From the NCBI GenBank assembly GCA_025057795.1, contig JANXEP010000027.1:1-8402 (forward strand): a DNA stretch of 8,402 bases, given 5' to 3'. Source of the DNA: Candidatus Bathyarchaeota archaeon. Lineage in GTDB: Archaea > Thermoproteota > Bathyarchaeia > Bathyarchaeales > UBA233. Shown here piece by piece: positions 1 to 6,700 of this stretch; position 1 is the first letter of the stretch, and the number at the start of each line of letters is the position of its first letter. The translations under genes and the position numbers were made by a program. The notes under the pieces were generated by a model. That model saw only the letters and a program-made list of their open reading frames with translations. It searched no databases and had not been told where the DNA came from.

Positions 1-49
1 CAAAAAGCTCTTCTGTTTTTTCTTTCGGGTGAAGGCTGAAAAGCGGCAA

Positions 50-82
50 ACTTAACCCCCTTAAGCACTTAACCCCCTTAAG
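50..82. repeat. Tandem pair of palindromic 16-bp repeats (operator-like)
   Basis: The 16-mer ACTTAACCCCCTTAAG occurs at 50-65 and again, identically, at 67-82, giving a 17-bp period. Each copy is itself an inverted repeat, CTTAA and TTAAG around five C. Two copies of a dyad this close together look like paired binding sites for a dimeric regulator. On the minus strand they sit 10-45 nt downstream of a TATA-like element (91-104), across the expected transcription start. A repressor role is inference; the repeat itself is seen directly. Confidence 0.7.
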
Positions 83-90
83 TATCAGTC

Positions 91-106
91 TAAATAAATT
101 TTTCGG
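91..106 (-). promoter_or_regulatory. Putative archaeal promoter reading off the left edge
   Basis: Read on the minus strand this is CGAAAAATTTATTTA, a purine-rich BRE-like stretch followed by an AT-rich TATA-like box. A start point about 26 nt downstream would fall near position 70, inside the paired palindromes at 50-82. No convincing start codon is visible between the repeats and the window edge, so any gene it serves lies beyond position 1. Confidence 0.4.
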
Positions 107-175
107 TCTAACCCGAACACCATTCGTTTATCAGCGACTAATAGCAAAAAGTGTGGAGAACAAACTGTCTCGCCT

Positions 176-325
176 TTATGGGAAAAGTTCTATCTCCTTT
201 TTTGCTCCGCATTTTTCGCAAACAAGCTTGACGTGAGATTTGTTTTCTGTTAGCCCTTCAGCCTTCCATTTATGCTCGCACTTAGCCTTATCCTCTTTTG
301 TCCCGCTCATCTGGATTATCGGCAT
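176..325 (-). CDS. Small zinc-finger-like protein (49 aa)
   Basis: A short minus-strand ORF encodes a very charged, lysine-rich protein with a CEHKW motif (C-x-H) and, about 20 residues later, a CEKC motif (C-x2-C), then a KKEIELFP end. This pattern fits a minimal zinc ribbon or rubredoxin-type knuckle that could bind one metal. I do not recognise a named family. The start is uncertain. ATG at 325 directly follows AGGTG and could be leaderless from the AT-rich element at 342-357. An in-frame ATG at 310 would give 44 aa and leave a GGTGAT motif 13 nt upstream. It is divergent from the hypothetical gene at 427. Evidence for coding is the clean frame, metal-ligand spacing and upstream signals; function is unknown. 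Confidence 0.6.
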   Translation of the reverse strand: MPIIQMSGTKEDKAKCEHKWKAEGLTENKSHVKLVCEKCGAKKEIELFP

Positions 326-341
326 CACCTATAATAACCAG

Positions 342-358
342 AATTTAAATAATTTATT
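342..358 (-). promoter_or_regulatory. TATA-like element for the small zinc protein
   Basis: The minus strand reads AATAAATTATTTAAATT here, a TATA-like run whose centre is about 24-28 nt upstream of ATG 325. A short or absent leader is therefore likely. It lies in the AT-rich divergent gap 326-426. Confidence 0.4.
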
Positions 359-398
359 CTTCAAGCATAGCATTTATTGTGCAAAACGCAAAACGGTT

Positions 399-421
399 AA
401 GTTAATTTATCCACATATAAA
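399..421 (+). promoter_or_regulatory. TATA-like element for the 427 gene
   Basis: TTAAGTTAATTTAT (398-410) and CATATAAAC (413-421) are AT-rich boxes just before ATG 427. The first is roughly 20-25 nt upstream, and no SD is visible, so a leaderless transcript is plausible. Weakly supported. Confidence 0.3.
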
Positions 422-426
422 CATTG

Positions 427-777
427 ATGAAAAGAGTCGCTGTGATTATCCGTCAACGGGAAATAAACAAGTTCTTCCCTCAAGCTTTTCAACTAACCCT
501 AAAAGATGAAGCCTCCATAATAGACGCCCTCAAGGCTGTGGATGAAGAAATAAAAAAGAGGGCCAATGTATTTCCAATATGGAGATACAAAAGCTTGCTT
601 CAGATGGTCTATCACCCAATTGAAAAGAGATTTTACAAACAAGTGGCAATCCACGCCAACGTAAAGTCTAAACCCATAAATATTAGAGAAAACCCCACGG
701 CACCGCTACCAGATGAAACAACAATAATTTTGATGCCAGAAAACGGGTGTCAAACAGACTGGGAAGAACCCATATAG
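427..777 (+). CDS. Hypothetical protein, possible beta-grasp (MoaD/ThiS-like) fold
   Basis: This 116-aa protein starts at ATG 427; a TTG lies immediately before it at 424 and is less likely as the start. The early part has a beta strand (RVAVIIRQ), then FQLTLKDEASIIDAL, where a predicted strand leads into a helix that continues to EEIKKR. The C-terminal part (about 90-110) reads PLPDETTIILMPENG, which resembles the late turn and strand of MoaD/ThiS proteins (D-x-T/V-x-I-x-x-P). The usual C-terminal Gly-Gly tail is absent; the protein ends in DWEEPI, so a sulfur-carrier or modifier role is not supported. A central insert of about 40 residues (IWRYKSLLQMVYHP onward) is unlike MoaD. Coding is fairly secure from length and protein-like composition; the fold is only inferred and the function is unknown. 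Confidence 0.7.
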   Translation: MKRVAVIIRQREINKFFPQAFQLTLKDEASIIDALKAVDEEIKKRANVFPIWRYKSLLQMVYHPIEKRFYKQVAIHANVKSKPINIRENPTAPLPDETTIILMPENGCQTDWEEPI

Positions 778-793
778 CTTCAGCGAAAACAAT

Positions 794-809
794 GTTTAAA
801 AATTTTAAA
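794..809 (+). promoter_or_regulatory. TATA-like promoter for the frameshifted ORF at 848
   Basis: TTTAAAAATTTTAAAG is a strong AT-rich box. A start about 26 nt downstream would be near 827, followed by the SD GGAG at 839-842 and ATG 848. The complete promoter-SD-start order supports a former gene here. Confidence 0.4.
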
Positions 810-847
810 GCATACTAAAATACTGCCATAGTAAAAGCTGGAGAACA

Positions 848-1005
848 ATGGTAAAAAGCTAAATTCCGTTGAAAGGTTTCTGCATCCGCTCTACAAAATT
901 TTCCTACTTGAAACAGCTAAAAGTTTGAAACTGAAATCTTTTGTTGTTGCGAGCATGTTAGGAACAGGGCTTCATGGTAATGCTAGACACTCCACTTTAC
1001 CCTGA
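848..1005 (+). pseudogene. Short plus-strand ORF broken by a frameshift in an A run
   Basis: ATG 848 has a well-spaced SD (GGAG, 839-842), but the frame ATG-GTA-AAA-AGC ends at once in TAA (860-862). If one base is added in the A run at 853-857, the frame stays open to TGA 1003-1005 and gives about 52 residues with protein-like character. The segment SVERFLHPLYKIFLLETAKS is amphipathic and probably helical, followed by LKLKSFVVASMLGTGLHG. I do not recognise the family. It may be a decayed gene, a sequencing indel, or, less likely, programmed slippage on the A run. The region after 960 may also be antisense to the tail of the next remnant. Confidence 0.4.
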
Positions 1006-1042
1006 CATAAAACTACTCTATCCAATAAACAGCAAATCCCAT

Positions 1043-1275
1043 CTACAATCCAGCCGCGTTGGCCGCTATCATTATGAAAATCCCTGTTGTAAGGGTGCAA
1101 CAAGCTTAACCATGTATTTCTTAGCCAACTTCTTGCATATCTCGACAATCGTAGTTAGTTTGCCCCTTGGAACTTTCTTCACGACTTCAACAACTTCGCA
1201 CGGATTAACAAGCACCACCTCATCGCCAACTTCAGCACTCTTATTGATGTTTTCAGAAAGGCTGGCGAAGGGTTA
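1043..1275 (-). pseudogene. Remnant of an MGMT-like (pfam01035-type) protein, frameshifted
   Basis: The minus strand between the TAA at 1275-1273 and the TAA at 1074-1072 encodes 66 residues including VGDEVVLVNPCEVVEVVKKV and VPRGKLTTIVEICKKLAKKY. This matches, from memory, the non-canonical MGMT-family proteins with a pattern of the type IP-x-P-x-EV, then (V/I)P-K/R-GKL-x-T-x-x-EI, then CPLTTGIF. After APL the frame goes wrong (QQGFS-stop). Reading one base over from about 1090 restores TTGIFIMIAANAAGL, the expected continuation, up to a TAG at 1045-1043. One missing base therefore explains the break. The family Cys before PLTTGIF is Ala here. A weak trace in another frame (DRVV...QGK, about 970-1030) may be the decayed C-terminus. 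The N-terminus is also lost. I judge it a decayed gene. Confidence 0.6.
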
Positions 1276-1324
1276 ACCGAAATTGTTTAATTGTTTCCGC
1301 CTTTATCTTTGGAAAGGTGCTGGT

Positions 1325-1426
1325 GTGAAAACCTATTTGACTATTTGGTTTTATAGTGCAGATGCCAGCCCCACGGAGGTTGTTGAGAAGCTTTTCGTCG
1401 AAGCCCTTTTGGAATGTTGTATTTAA
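1325..1426 (+). pseudogene. N-terminal fragment of a small conserved archaeal-type protein
   Basis: A GTG at 1325 is preceded at 5-nt spacing by AGGTG (1315-1319). The frame begins VKTYLTIWFYSADASPTEVV, then EKLF, and ends after 33 codons at TAA 1424-1426. From memory this N-terminus resembles a family of roughly 80-aa archaeal proteins beginning KTYLTIWF followed by a Ser-rich and PxE segment. There the EKL motif is followed by GF-x-P and an aromatic core that are missing here. The last residues (VEALLECCI) do not look like that family. I read it as a truncated or frameshifted gene start. A real 33-aa peptide cannot be excluded. Confidence 0.4.
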
Positions 1427-1469
1427 GGATCGTTGGGGATTTACCACATTTTTAGGAGTTTTTAATGGT

Positions 1470-1484
1470 AAAGTTTTTATATTT
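1470..1484 (+). promoter_or_regulatory. Strong BRE/TATA promoter before the GC-rich structured stretch
   Basis: AAAGTTTTTATATTT is close to a textbook archaeal BRE plus TATA box and closely resembles the promoter of the SRP RNA at 8215-8227 (AAAGTTTTATAGG). A start point 26-32 nt further on would be near 1500-1505, exactly where base composition switches from AT-rich to GC-rich. Confidence 0.6.
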
Positions 1485-1499
1485 GTGCTTGTCTTGAAA

Positions 1500-1640
1500 A
1501 ACCTCCTCTGAGGAGCGAGGGAGCCTAAAACGGGTTTGGCGAAATCACGGTTTTTGAATCTCCCTTCTCTCCTTTCTCCCCTCGGAAACCTCCTTTCGCC
1601 AGCCCGTGGGCAAACCCGCTTTGTTATTGACGATAACCGC
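1500..1640 (+). ncRNA. Candidate structured RNA or leader, unidentified
   Basis: A GC-rich island in AT-rich intergenic DNA carries several complementary pairs. CGGGTTTG (1531-1538) pairs with CAAACCCG (1611-1618), and the stem extends by AAA/TTT across one mismatch to 1527-1622. GCGAAA (1539-1544) pairs with TTTCGC (1594-1599). GGTTT (1549-1553) pairs with AAACC (1586-1590). The purine-rich 1511-1523 pairs with the pyrimidine-rich 1560-1573, which crosses the closing stem and would make a pseudoknot. GTTAT/ATAAC (1623-1637) forms a further hairpin. No ORF is apparent. It does not match tRNA, RNase P, TPP, fluoride or cobalamin patterns that I know. It could be a free small RNA or a cis leader of the aldolase operon, although that operon has its own TATA box at 1691. 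Confidence 0.45.
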
Positions 1641-1690
1641 TAAACTTAATTTTAGCTATGAATGGCGAGTATGTTTTTTGACTATGTAAA

Positions 1691-1702
1691 CGATTTATAA
1701 GG
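1691..1702 (+). promoter_or_regulatory. TATA box of the aldolase-phosphofructokinase operon
   Basis: CGATTTATAAGG ends 33 nt before ATG 1736. Transcription would begin near 1720-1724, leaving a leader of about 13 nt with only a weak SD-like TGGAA. The gap 1640-1690 shows nothing else I can name. Confidence 0.5.
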
Positions 1703-1735
1703 ATTCGCAATAAATATTGCTCGTAGTGGAATTGT

Positions 1736-2653
1736 ATGCTTGCCGCGAGCAGGGAGTTGTTGTTGGCTGCTAGGCGAGAAGCCTACGCTGTCGGGGCCTT
1801 TAACATTCAAAACCTTGAAAGTTTGCTGGCGGTTGTGGAGGCGGCTTTCGAGGAAAGGTCCCCAGTGATTGTGGCGGTTACTCCAAGCGCCATAAAATAC
1901 GGTGGATTGCGTTATTTGACAGCGCTTGTTAAGGCGGCGGCTGAAAATTCACCGGTACCAATTTCGCTTCACTTAGACCACGGGGAGGATGTTGAAACCG
2001 TTTGCAAGTGTTTAGAGGCGGGCTTTACATCGGTTATGATTGACGGTTCGCATTTGCCCTTTGAAGATAACATTGCATTGACAAGACGTGTAGTTGAATT
2101 GGCCCATCCAAGGGGGGTTTCGGTTGAGGGCGAGCTTGGAAGGCTTGCTGGTGTTGAAGAGAAAGCTGTTGAAGAGCGAGAGAAAGTCTTAACAGACCCA
2201 GCCGAGGCGGAAGAATTCGTTAAACGCACGGGTGTGGATGCTTTAGCTGTTTCCATTGGAACTTCTCACGGCGCCTACAAGTTTAAGGGCGAACCAAAAC
2301 TGGATTTCGAAAGGCTTAGGCTTATCCGCGAAAAAGTTGAAGTGCCGCTGGTGCTGCATGGAGCATCCAGCGTCCCTCAATGGGTGGTAGAGAAAGCTAC
2401 AAAATATGGGGCGGAGCTGACGGGCGCCAAAGGCATACCTGAAGACCATATTAGAAAGGCTATTTCAATGGGGATAACGAAGATAAACATTGACACAGAC
2501 CTGCGGCTGGCTTTTACGGCCACGGTCCGCGAGGTTTTGGCAAACTCGCCTAAGGAGTTTGATCCACGGAAGATTCTCGGTCCGGCGAAAGAGGCCATGA
2601 AAGAAGTGGTTAAGGCGAAAATGCGTTTGTTTGGCAGTTCTGGCAAAGCCTAA
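1736..2653 (+). CDS. fba: Class II fructose-1,6-bisphosphate aldolase
   Basis: This cytoplasmic zinc enzyme reversibly splits fructose-1,6-bisphosphate into dihydroxyacetone phosphate and glyceraldehyde-3-phosphate. The 305-aa protein is the usual length and shows the whole family pattern: YAVGAFNIQN near residue 17, HLDHG near 79 (catalytic Asp and a zinc His), SVMIDGSHLPFEDN, EGELG (134 region), GTSHGAYK (second zinc His), LVLHGASSVP (third zinc His), and KINIDTDLRLAFT near the end. The fructose-bisphosphate-type LFGSSGKA tail and 305-aa length recall the Thermus aquaticus enzyme. A tagatose-bisphosphate or other ketose-bisphosphate specificity is possible but less likely given the phosphofructokinase next door. 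The start fits family N-termini (MLAASRELLLAARREAYAVG). It is the first gene of a two-gene operon. Class II aldolases are much less usual than class I DhnA-type aldolases or the bifunctional FBPA/P in archaea, so ancient transfer from bacteria is plausible. Confidence 0.93.
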   Translation: MLAASRELLLAARREAYAVGAFNIQNLESLLAVVEAAFEERSPVIVAVTPSAIKYGGLRYLTALVKAAAENSPVPISLHLDHGEDVETVCKCLEAGFTSVMIDGSHLPFEDNIALTRRVVELAHPRGVSVEGELGRLAGVEEKAVEEREKVLTDPAEAEEFVKRTGVDALAVSIGTSHGAYKFKGEPKLDFERLRLIREKVEVPLVLHGASSVPQWVVEKATKYGAELTGAKGIPEDHIRKAISMGITKINIDTDLRLAFTATVREVLANSPKEFDPRKILGPAKEAMKEVVKAKMRLFGSSGKA

Positions 2654-2654
2654 A

Positions 2655-2660
2655 AGGAGG
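2655..2660 (+). promoter_or_regulatory. SD that sets the start of the PPi-type phosphofructokinase
   Basis: AGGAGG lies 12 nt before GTG 2673 and just after the aldolase stop codon. It supports GTG 2673 over the upstream in-frame ATG 2631, which lies inside the aldolase gene, lacks an SD and would add 14 basic residues not found in the family. Confidence 0.6.
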
Positions 2661-2672
2661 CGTGGTTTAAAG

Positions 2673-3701
2673 GTGAAGGTTGGCGTTTTAAGCGGAGGCG
2701 GCGACGCTCCGGGCATAAACGCCGTGGTAAGGGCTATTGTTAGGCGGGGGATCCAAGCCTATAATGACGACATAATAGGCATAAAAGATGGGTGGCGCGG
2801 CCTCTTAGAAGGATGCTTCATGCCATTAGATTTGAACGCTGTTTCCGGTATTTTGCACCGCGGAGGCTCCATCTTGGGGACTTCGAGGACCAACCCCTTC
2901 AAACGGGAGAAAGGCCCGGGTCAAGTTATGGAAAATGCGGCTAAGGCTGGTTTGGACGCTGTTATAGCCATAGGCGGCGACGACACTTTAAGCGTGGCCC
3001 ACAAAATGGCGGATTACGGGCTTAAATGTGTCGGCGTCCCCAAAACCATAGACAACGATTTGGCTGGAACCGACTACACTTTCGGTTTTAACACGGCCGT
3101 TTCCATAGCCACTGAAGCCCTTGACCGCTTGCACAGCACAGCCGAAGCCCACAACCGCGTCATAGTCCTCGAAGTTATGGGCCGCTACACGGGGCACATC
3201 GCTTTGCACGCGGGCTTGGCGGGCGGAGCCGACGCCATACTGATTCCGGAAAAACCCTTCGACATTGAAGAAGTCTGCGAATATGTTAGGAGCAGACAGC
3301 GGCGGGGCAGAAACTTCAGCCTCATAGTGGTGGCGGAGGGCGCCAAACCTAAAGGCGGCAAAGAAATCGTTTACAGCGAACGCATAGACGAGTTCGGCCA
3401 CATAACCCTGGGCGGAGTTGGCTACTATTTGGCTAAAGAGATTGAACAACGCACGGGGATAGAAACCCGGGTGGTTGTACTCGGCCACCTCCAGCGAGGC
3501 GGCTCACCAACGGCTTTTGACCGCATTCTAGCCACAAGATTCGGCATAGCAGCTATAGACTACGTGCACGAGGGAAAGTTTGGCTACATGCCAGCCCTCC
3601 AAGGAAACCGCATCGTTCCAGTGCCGCTTAAAGACGTGGTGGGCAAAAGAAAAACCGTAGACCTAGAACTCTACAACATAGCCACCACATTCTTCGGCTA
3701 A
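2673..3701 (+). CDS. pfp: 6-phosphofructokinase, PPi-type signature
   Basis: It phosphorylates fructose-6-phosphate to fructose-1,6-bisphosphate in the cytoplasm. From GTG 2673 the protein is 342 aa and aligns with E. coli PfkA numbering almost without gaps to residue 171. The phosphoryl-donor loop is GGDDT (101-105), so residue 104 is Asp, and PKTIDND puts Lys at 124. Asp104/Lys124 is the established signature of pyrophosphate-dependent enzymes, whereas ATP enzymes have Gly at both. Asp127 of TIDND is the catalytic base. MGRYTGH (169-175) and LGHLQRGGSP hold fructose-6-phosphate. The sequence resembles the group III PFKs that include the Thermoproteus tenax PPi enzyme. It would be reversible and spare ATP. 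It lies 19 nt after the aldolase and is almost certainly co-transcribed with it, which couples the two consecutive steps. The donor is inferred from signature residues only. A longer reading from ATG 2631 (356 aa) is less likely. Confidence 0.92.
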   Translation: MKVGVLSGGGDAPGINAVVRAIVRRGIQAYNDDIIGIKDGWRGLLEGCFMPLDLNAVSGILHRGGSILGTSRTNPFKREKGPGQVMENAAKAGLDAVIAIGGDDTLSVAHKMADYGLKCVGVPKTIDNDLAGTDYTFGFNTAVSIATEALDRLHSTAEAHNRVIVLEVMGRYTGHIALHAGLAGGADAILIPEKPFDIEEVCEYVRSRQRRGRNFSLIVVAEGAKPKGGKEIVYSERIDEFGHITLGGVGYYLAKEIEQRTGIETRVVVLGHLQRGGSPTAFDRILATRFGIAAIDYVHEGKFGYMPALQGNRIVPVPLKDVVGKRKTVDLELYNIATTFFG

Positions 3702-3741
3702 AAACTGCAATAACAAAGGCTGGCTGTTGGGGGTTCTATAG

Positions 3742-6700
3742 CTATAGTAAAAGTTCCCGGTATTCCTGGTTTATTTTTCCATATTTTTCTTTGATGGTTA
3801 TGCTGATTTTATGCCAGTCCTGGGCTATTTTTGGCCAGAGCTCGCTGGTTATTAGCTGTTTTGTCACATATTCTTTTAATGGTTTCTCCCGTTTAATTGT
3901 TCTTTGATGCCACTCGAAGCTTATGAGGCCCGCCCGTTTCAGATACAGAATTGCGTGGCCTATTTGGTGGTAGTCAGGCGGGTAATCCATACTTCTTTCC
4001 AAGTCTTCTAGGAGGGAGTCAATTGTTATTTCGTCCTCTGGCCTTAGACAAATTGCGGCTATAGCATTTTGGATGAGCCTCGCAGTTTTAGCGAGGTATA
4101 TTCCAATTTTCTTAGGCGGGATGAGAGTTTGCTCTAGGCGGTAACCATACCTCCTGTAAAACCAGCTTTTGACGACCTCCGCCAACGCTAAATAAGCGCC
4201 GAGGATTGCGGCTAAAACTATGTAGAAGGTCGCTGGAGGCCTCACAAATTTGAAAATTTCCCCCAGCGGTGTATATGGCAATAGTAACACAAACGTTATT
4301 ATGGTTAGGCTGCTGAAAAGCAAAAGTCGGCTAGGCTTGCTTTTCCAGAAAGGTGACTTCTTTGTTCTAATGGCGAAAATCACGAGGGTCTGCGAGGTTA
4401 AGGATTCAATGAACCAGGCAGTTTGGAATAATGGCTCAGAAGCGTTAAAGATGAAAAGCATTATAAAGAATGTTAGGAAGTCAAAGAGGGAGCTAACTGG
4501 TCCAAGGCAAACCATGAACCGTCTAACGAAGTGAACGTCCCACCTTTTAGGCTTTTCAATGTATTCTTGGTCAACTTCGTCGGTGGGTATTGTCGATTGG
4601 GAAAAATCGTATAGAAGGTTGTTGAGCAGTATTTGAATGGGCAGCATGGGCAGGAAAGGCAGAAACAATGATGCTCCAGCTACGCTGAACATGTTTCCAA
4701 AGTTTGAGCTCACGCCCATCATGATGTATTTCATGGTGTTGCCGAAGGTTTTTCTACCCTCCAAAACACCGTCATGAAGCACGGTTAAATCATTCTGCAG
4801 AAGAATTATGTCTGCAGATTCCTTCGCGACGTCAACAGCGTTTTCAACGGATATGCCGACATCCGCCGTTTTCAGCGAAGGCGCATCGTTTATTCCGTCC
4901 CCTAAAAATCCAACAACGTGCCCGTTATTTTTTAAAGCATTTATTATTCTGTCTTTCTGGGCTGGCGTAACTCTGCAGAACACGTTAGCCTCTTCGACAA
5001 CTCTTGCGAGGGCGTCGTCATGCATTTGGGCAATTTCGCTCCCAGTGATAACCCCTTTTACGTCGAAGCCTAAATGTTCGCAAATTTTCCTCGTTACAAG
5101 CTCATTGTCGCCTGTGAGAATCTTCAACTCTATGCTGGCGTTTTTAAGAAGCTGTAGGGCTTCTTTTGCTGTTTCTTTCGGCGGGTCAAGGAAAGCTACG
5201 AATCCCAAAAACACCATTTCAGTTTCGTCGCCCGCCGTGTAAACGGGCTTTTCCTCTCTTAAACGCTTGTAGGCTACGGCTAAAACCCTATAGCCTTCAG
5301 CGCTAAGCTCAACATATTTTTCCTCAATATTTCTGCGCACTTCATCAGTTATGTCGGCTATAACCTCTCCAACTTCATAAAAAGAGCAGACCTTAGCAAC
5401 CTCTTCAGGAGCGCCCTTAGTGACCATAAACCGCTGACTCTCATGTTCAACAACTATGGAGAGGCGTTTGCGGACAAAATCAAAAGGAACCTCATCAACC
5501 TTCCTATAATCCTTAACATCAACCTCTCTAAACCTTAATATGGCCTCGTCTAAGGGGCTTTTAAGGCCAGTTTGGTAGTAGCTGTTGAGGTAGGAGTAAA
5601 GCAGAACTTTGTCGCTTTCGTTGCCATAGAAATCCACATGTAGGACAAGCTTTATCCTGTTTTCCGTCAATGTTCCAGTCTTGTCCGTGCAGAGAACGTC
5701 CATGCTTCCAAAATTTTGTATGGCCGCCAAACGCTTTACAATGACGCCTTTCTTAGCCATCGCCACCGCCCCTTTGGATAGATTTACCGAAATTATCATA
5801 GGCAATAGCTCCGGCGTCAAACCCACAGCCAAAGCCACAGCGAAAAGAAGCGAATCAAGCACGCTTCGCATGTAAAGGGCATTAATGAAAAACACAAAGA
5901 TGACCAGCAGAAAAGTTACTTGCATTATCATGTAGCCAAAGGTTCGAATGCCCCTCTGAAACTCTGTTTCCGGCTCTCTTTCCACAAGCCTCCTTGCAAT
6001 TTTCCCATATTCCGTATTGCTACCGGTTTTAACGACAACGGCTGTTGCCGTCCCGCTTACAACAGAGGTGCCCATAAAAAGATAGTTGCTCCACTCCGTT
6101 AACGAAGGGTTAAAAGATTTAAGCGGCAAGCCATTCTTCTCAACGGGAAAAGATTCACCAGTCAAAGCAGACTGATTTACAAAGAGGTCTTTTGCACCTA
6201 TCACTCGGGCGTCTGCGGGCACAATGTCGCCCGCGGAAAGGGATATCACGTCTCCGGGAACAATCTCCTCAAGCCTAACCTCTTTTTTAAATCCGTCCCT
6301 TAAAACGGTGGCGGTTGTTGCTACCTTCTGCTTTAGCATTTCAGCTGCTTTTTCAGCCTTAGATTCCTGATAAAAATCCAGTGTAATGCTAAAGACCACA
6401 ATGGCGAAAATGATGATTGCGTTTGCAACTTCGCCGAAAAAGCCGGAGATAAGCCCCGCCACCAAAAGAATGATGACTAAGGGGCTTCTGAAGTGGGAAA
6501 GAAACTCGACAATAACCGCTCTCTTCCTTTTTTTGGCAAGCTCATTATAGCCAAAAACTTTAAGACGTCTTTCCACCTCTTCGGAGGAAAGCCCGTTCAA
6601 GGAGGTTTTTAAACGTGAAAGAAGCTCATCCGCGGGTAAAGTTAAAACTTCTTCGGGGCTTGGCGGAGCCCAGCCTAAAACTTCGCCGACGCTTGACTTT

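Noticed and set aside
50..82. Repeat pair as a CRISPR fragment
   Set aside because: The repeats are only 16 bp, separated by one base, with no unique spacer of 30 nt or more; an operator pair fits better.
240..509. Plus-strand 89-aa ORF
   Set aside because: It overlaps the small zinc protein on the other strand and the 427 gene in another frame, has no SD, and its residues look like translated non-coding DNA.
974..1276. Plus-strand 100-aa ORF
   Set aside because: It is antisense to the MGMT-like remnant, whose minus-strand reading shows real family motifs; the Ser/Thr-rich plus product is a shadow.
1253..1447. Minus-strand 64-aa ORF
   Set aside because: It has no recognisable features, lies antisense to the KTYLTIWF fragment, and could at most include the decayed N-terminus of the MGMT-like remnant.
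2988..3488. Minus-strand 166-aa ORF inside the PPi-phosphofructokinase
   Set aside because: It is fully antisense to a gene with intact catalytic motifs; its length comes from codon bias on the other strand.
3736..3747. 12-bp palindrome CTATAGCTATAG at the mgtA stop codon
   Set aside because: It is short, made of a simple repeated TATAG unit and has no T tract at the right place; I cannot support a terminator or binding site.
4808..5242. Plus-strand 144-aa ORF inside mgtA
   Set aside because: It is antisense to the ATPase catalytic domains and shows the Ser/Thr-rich composition typical of shadow frames.
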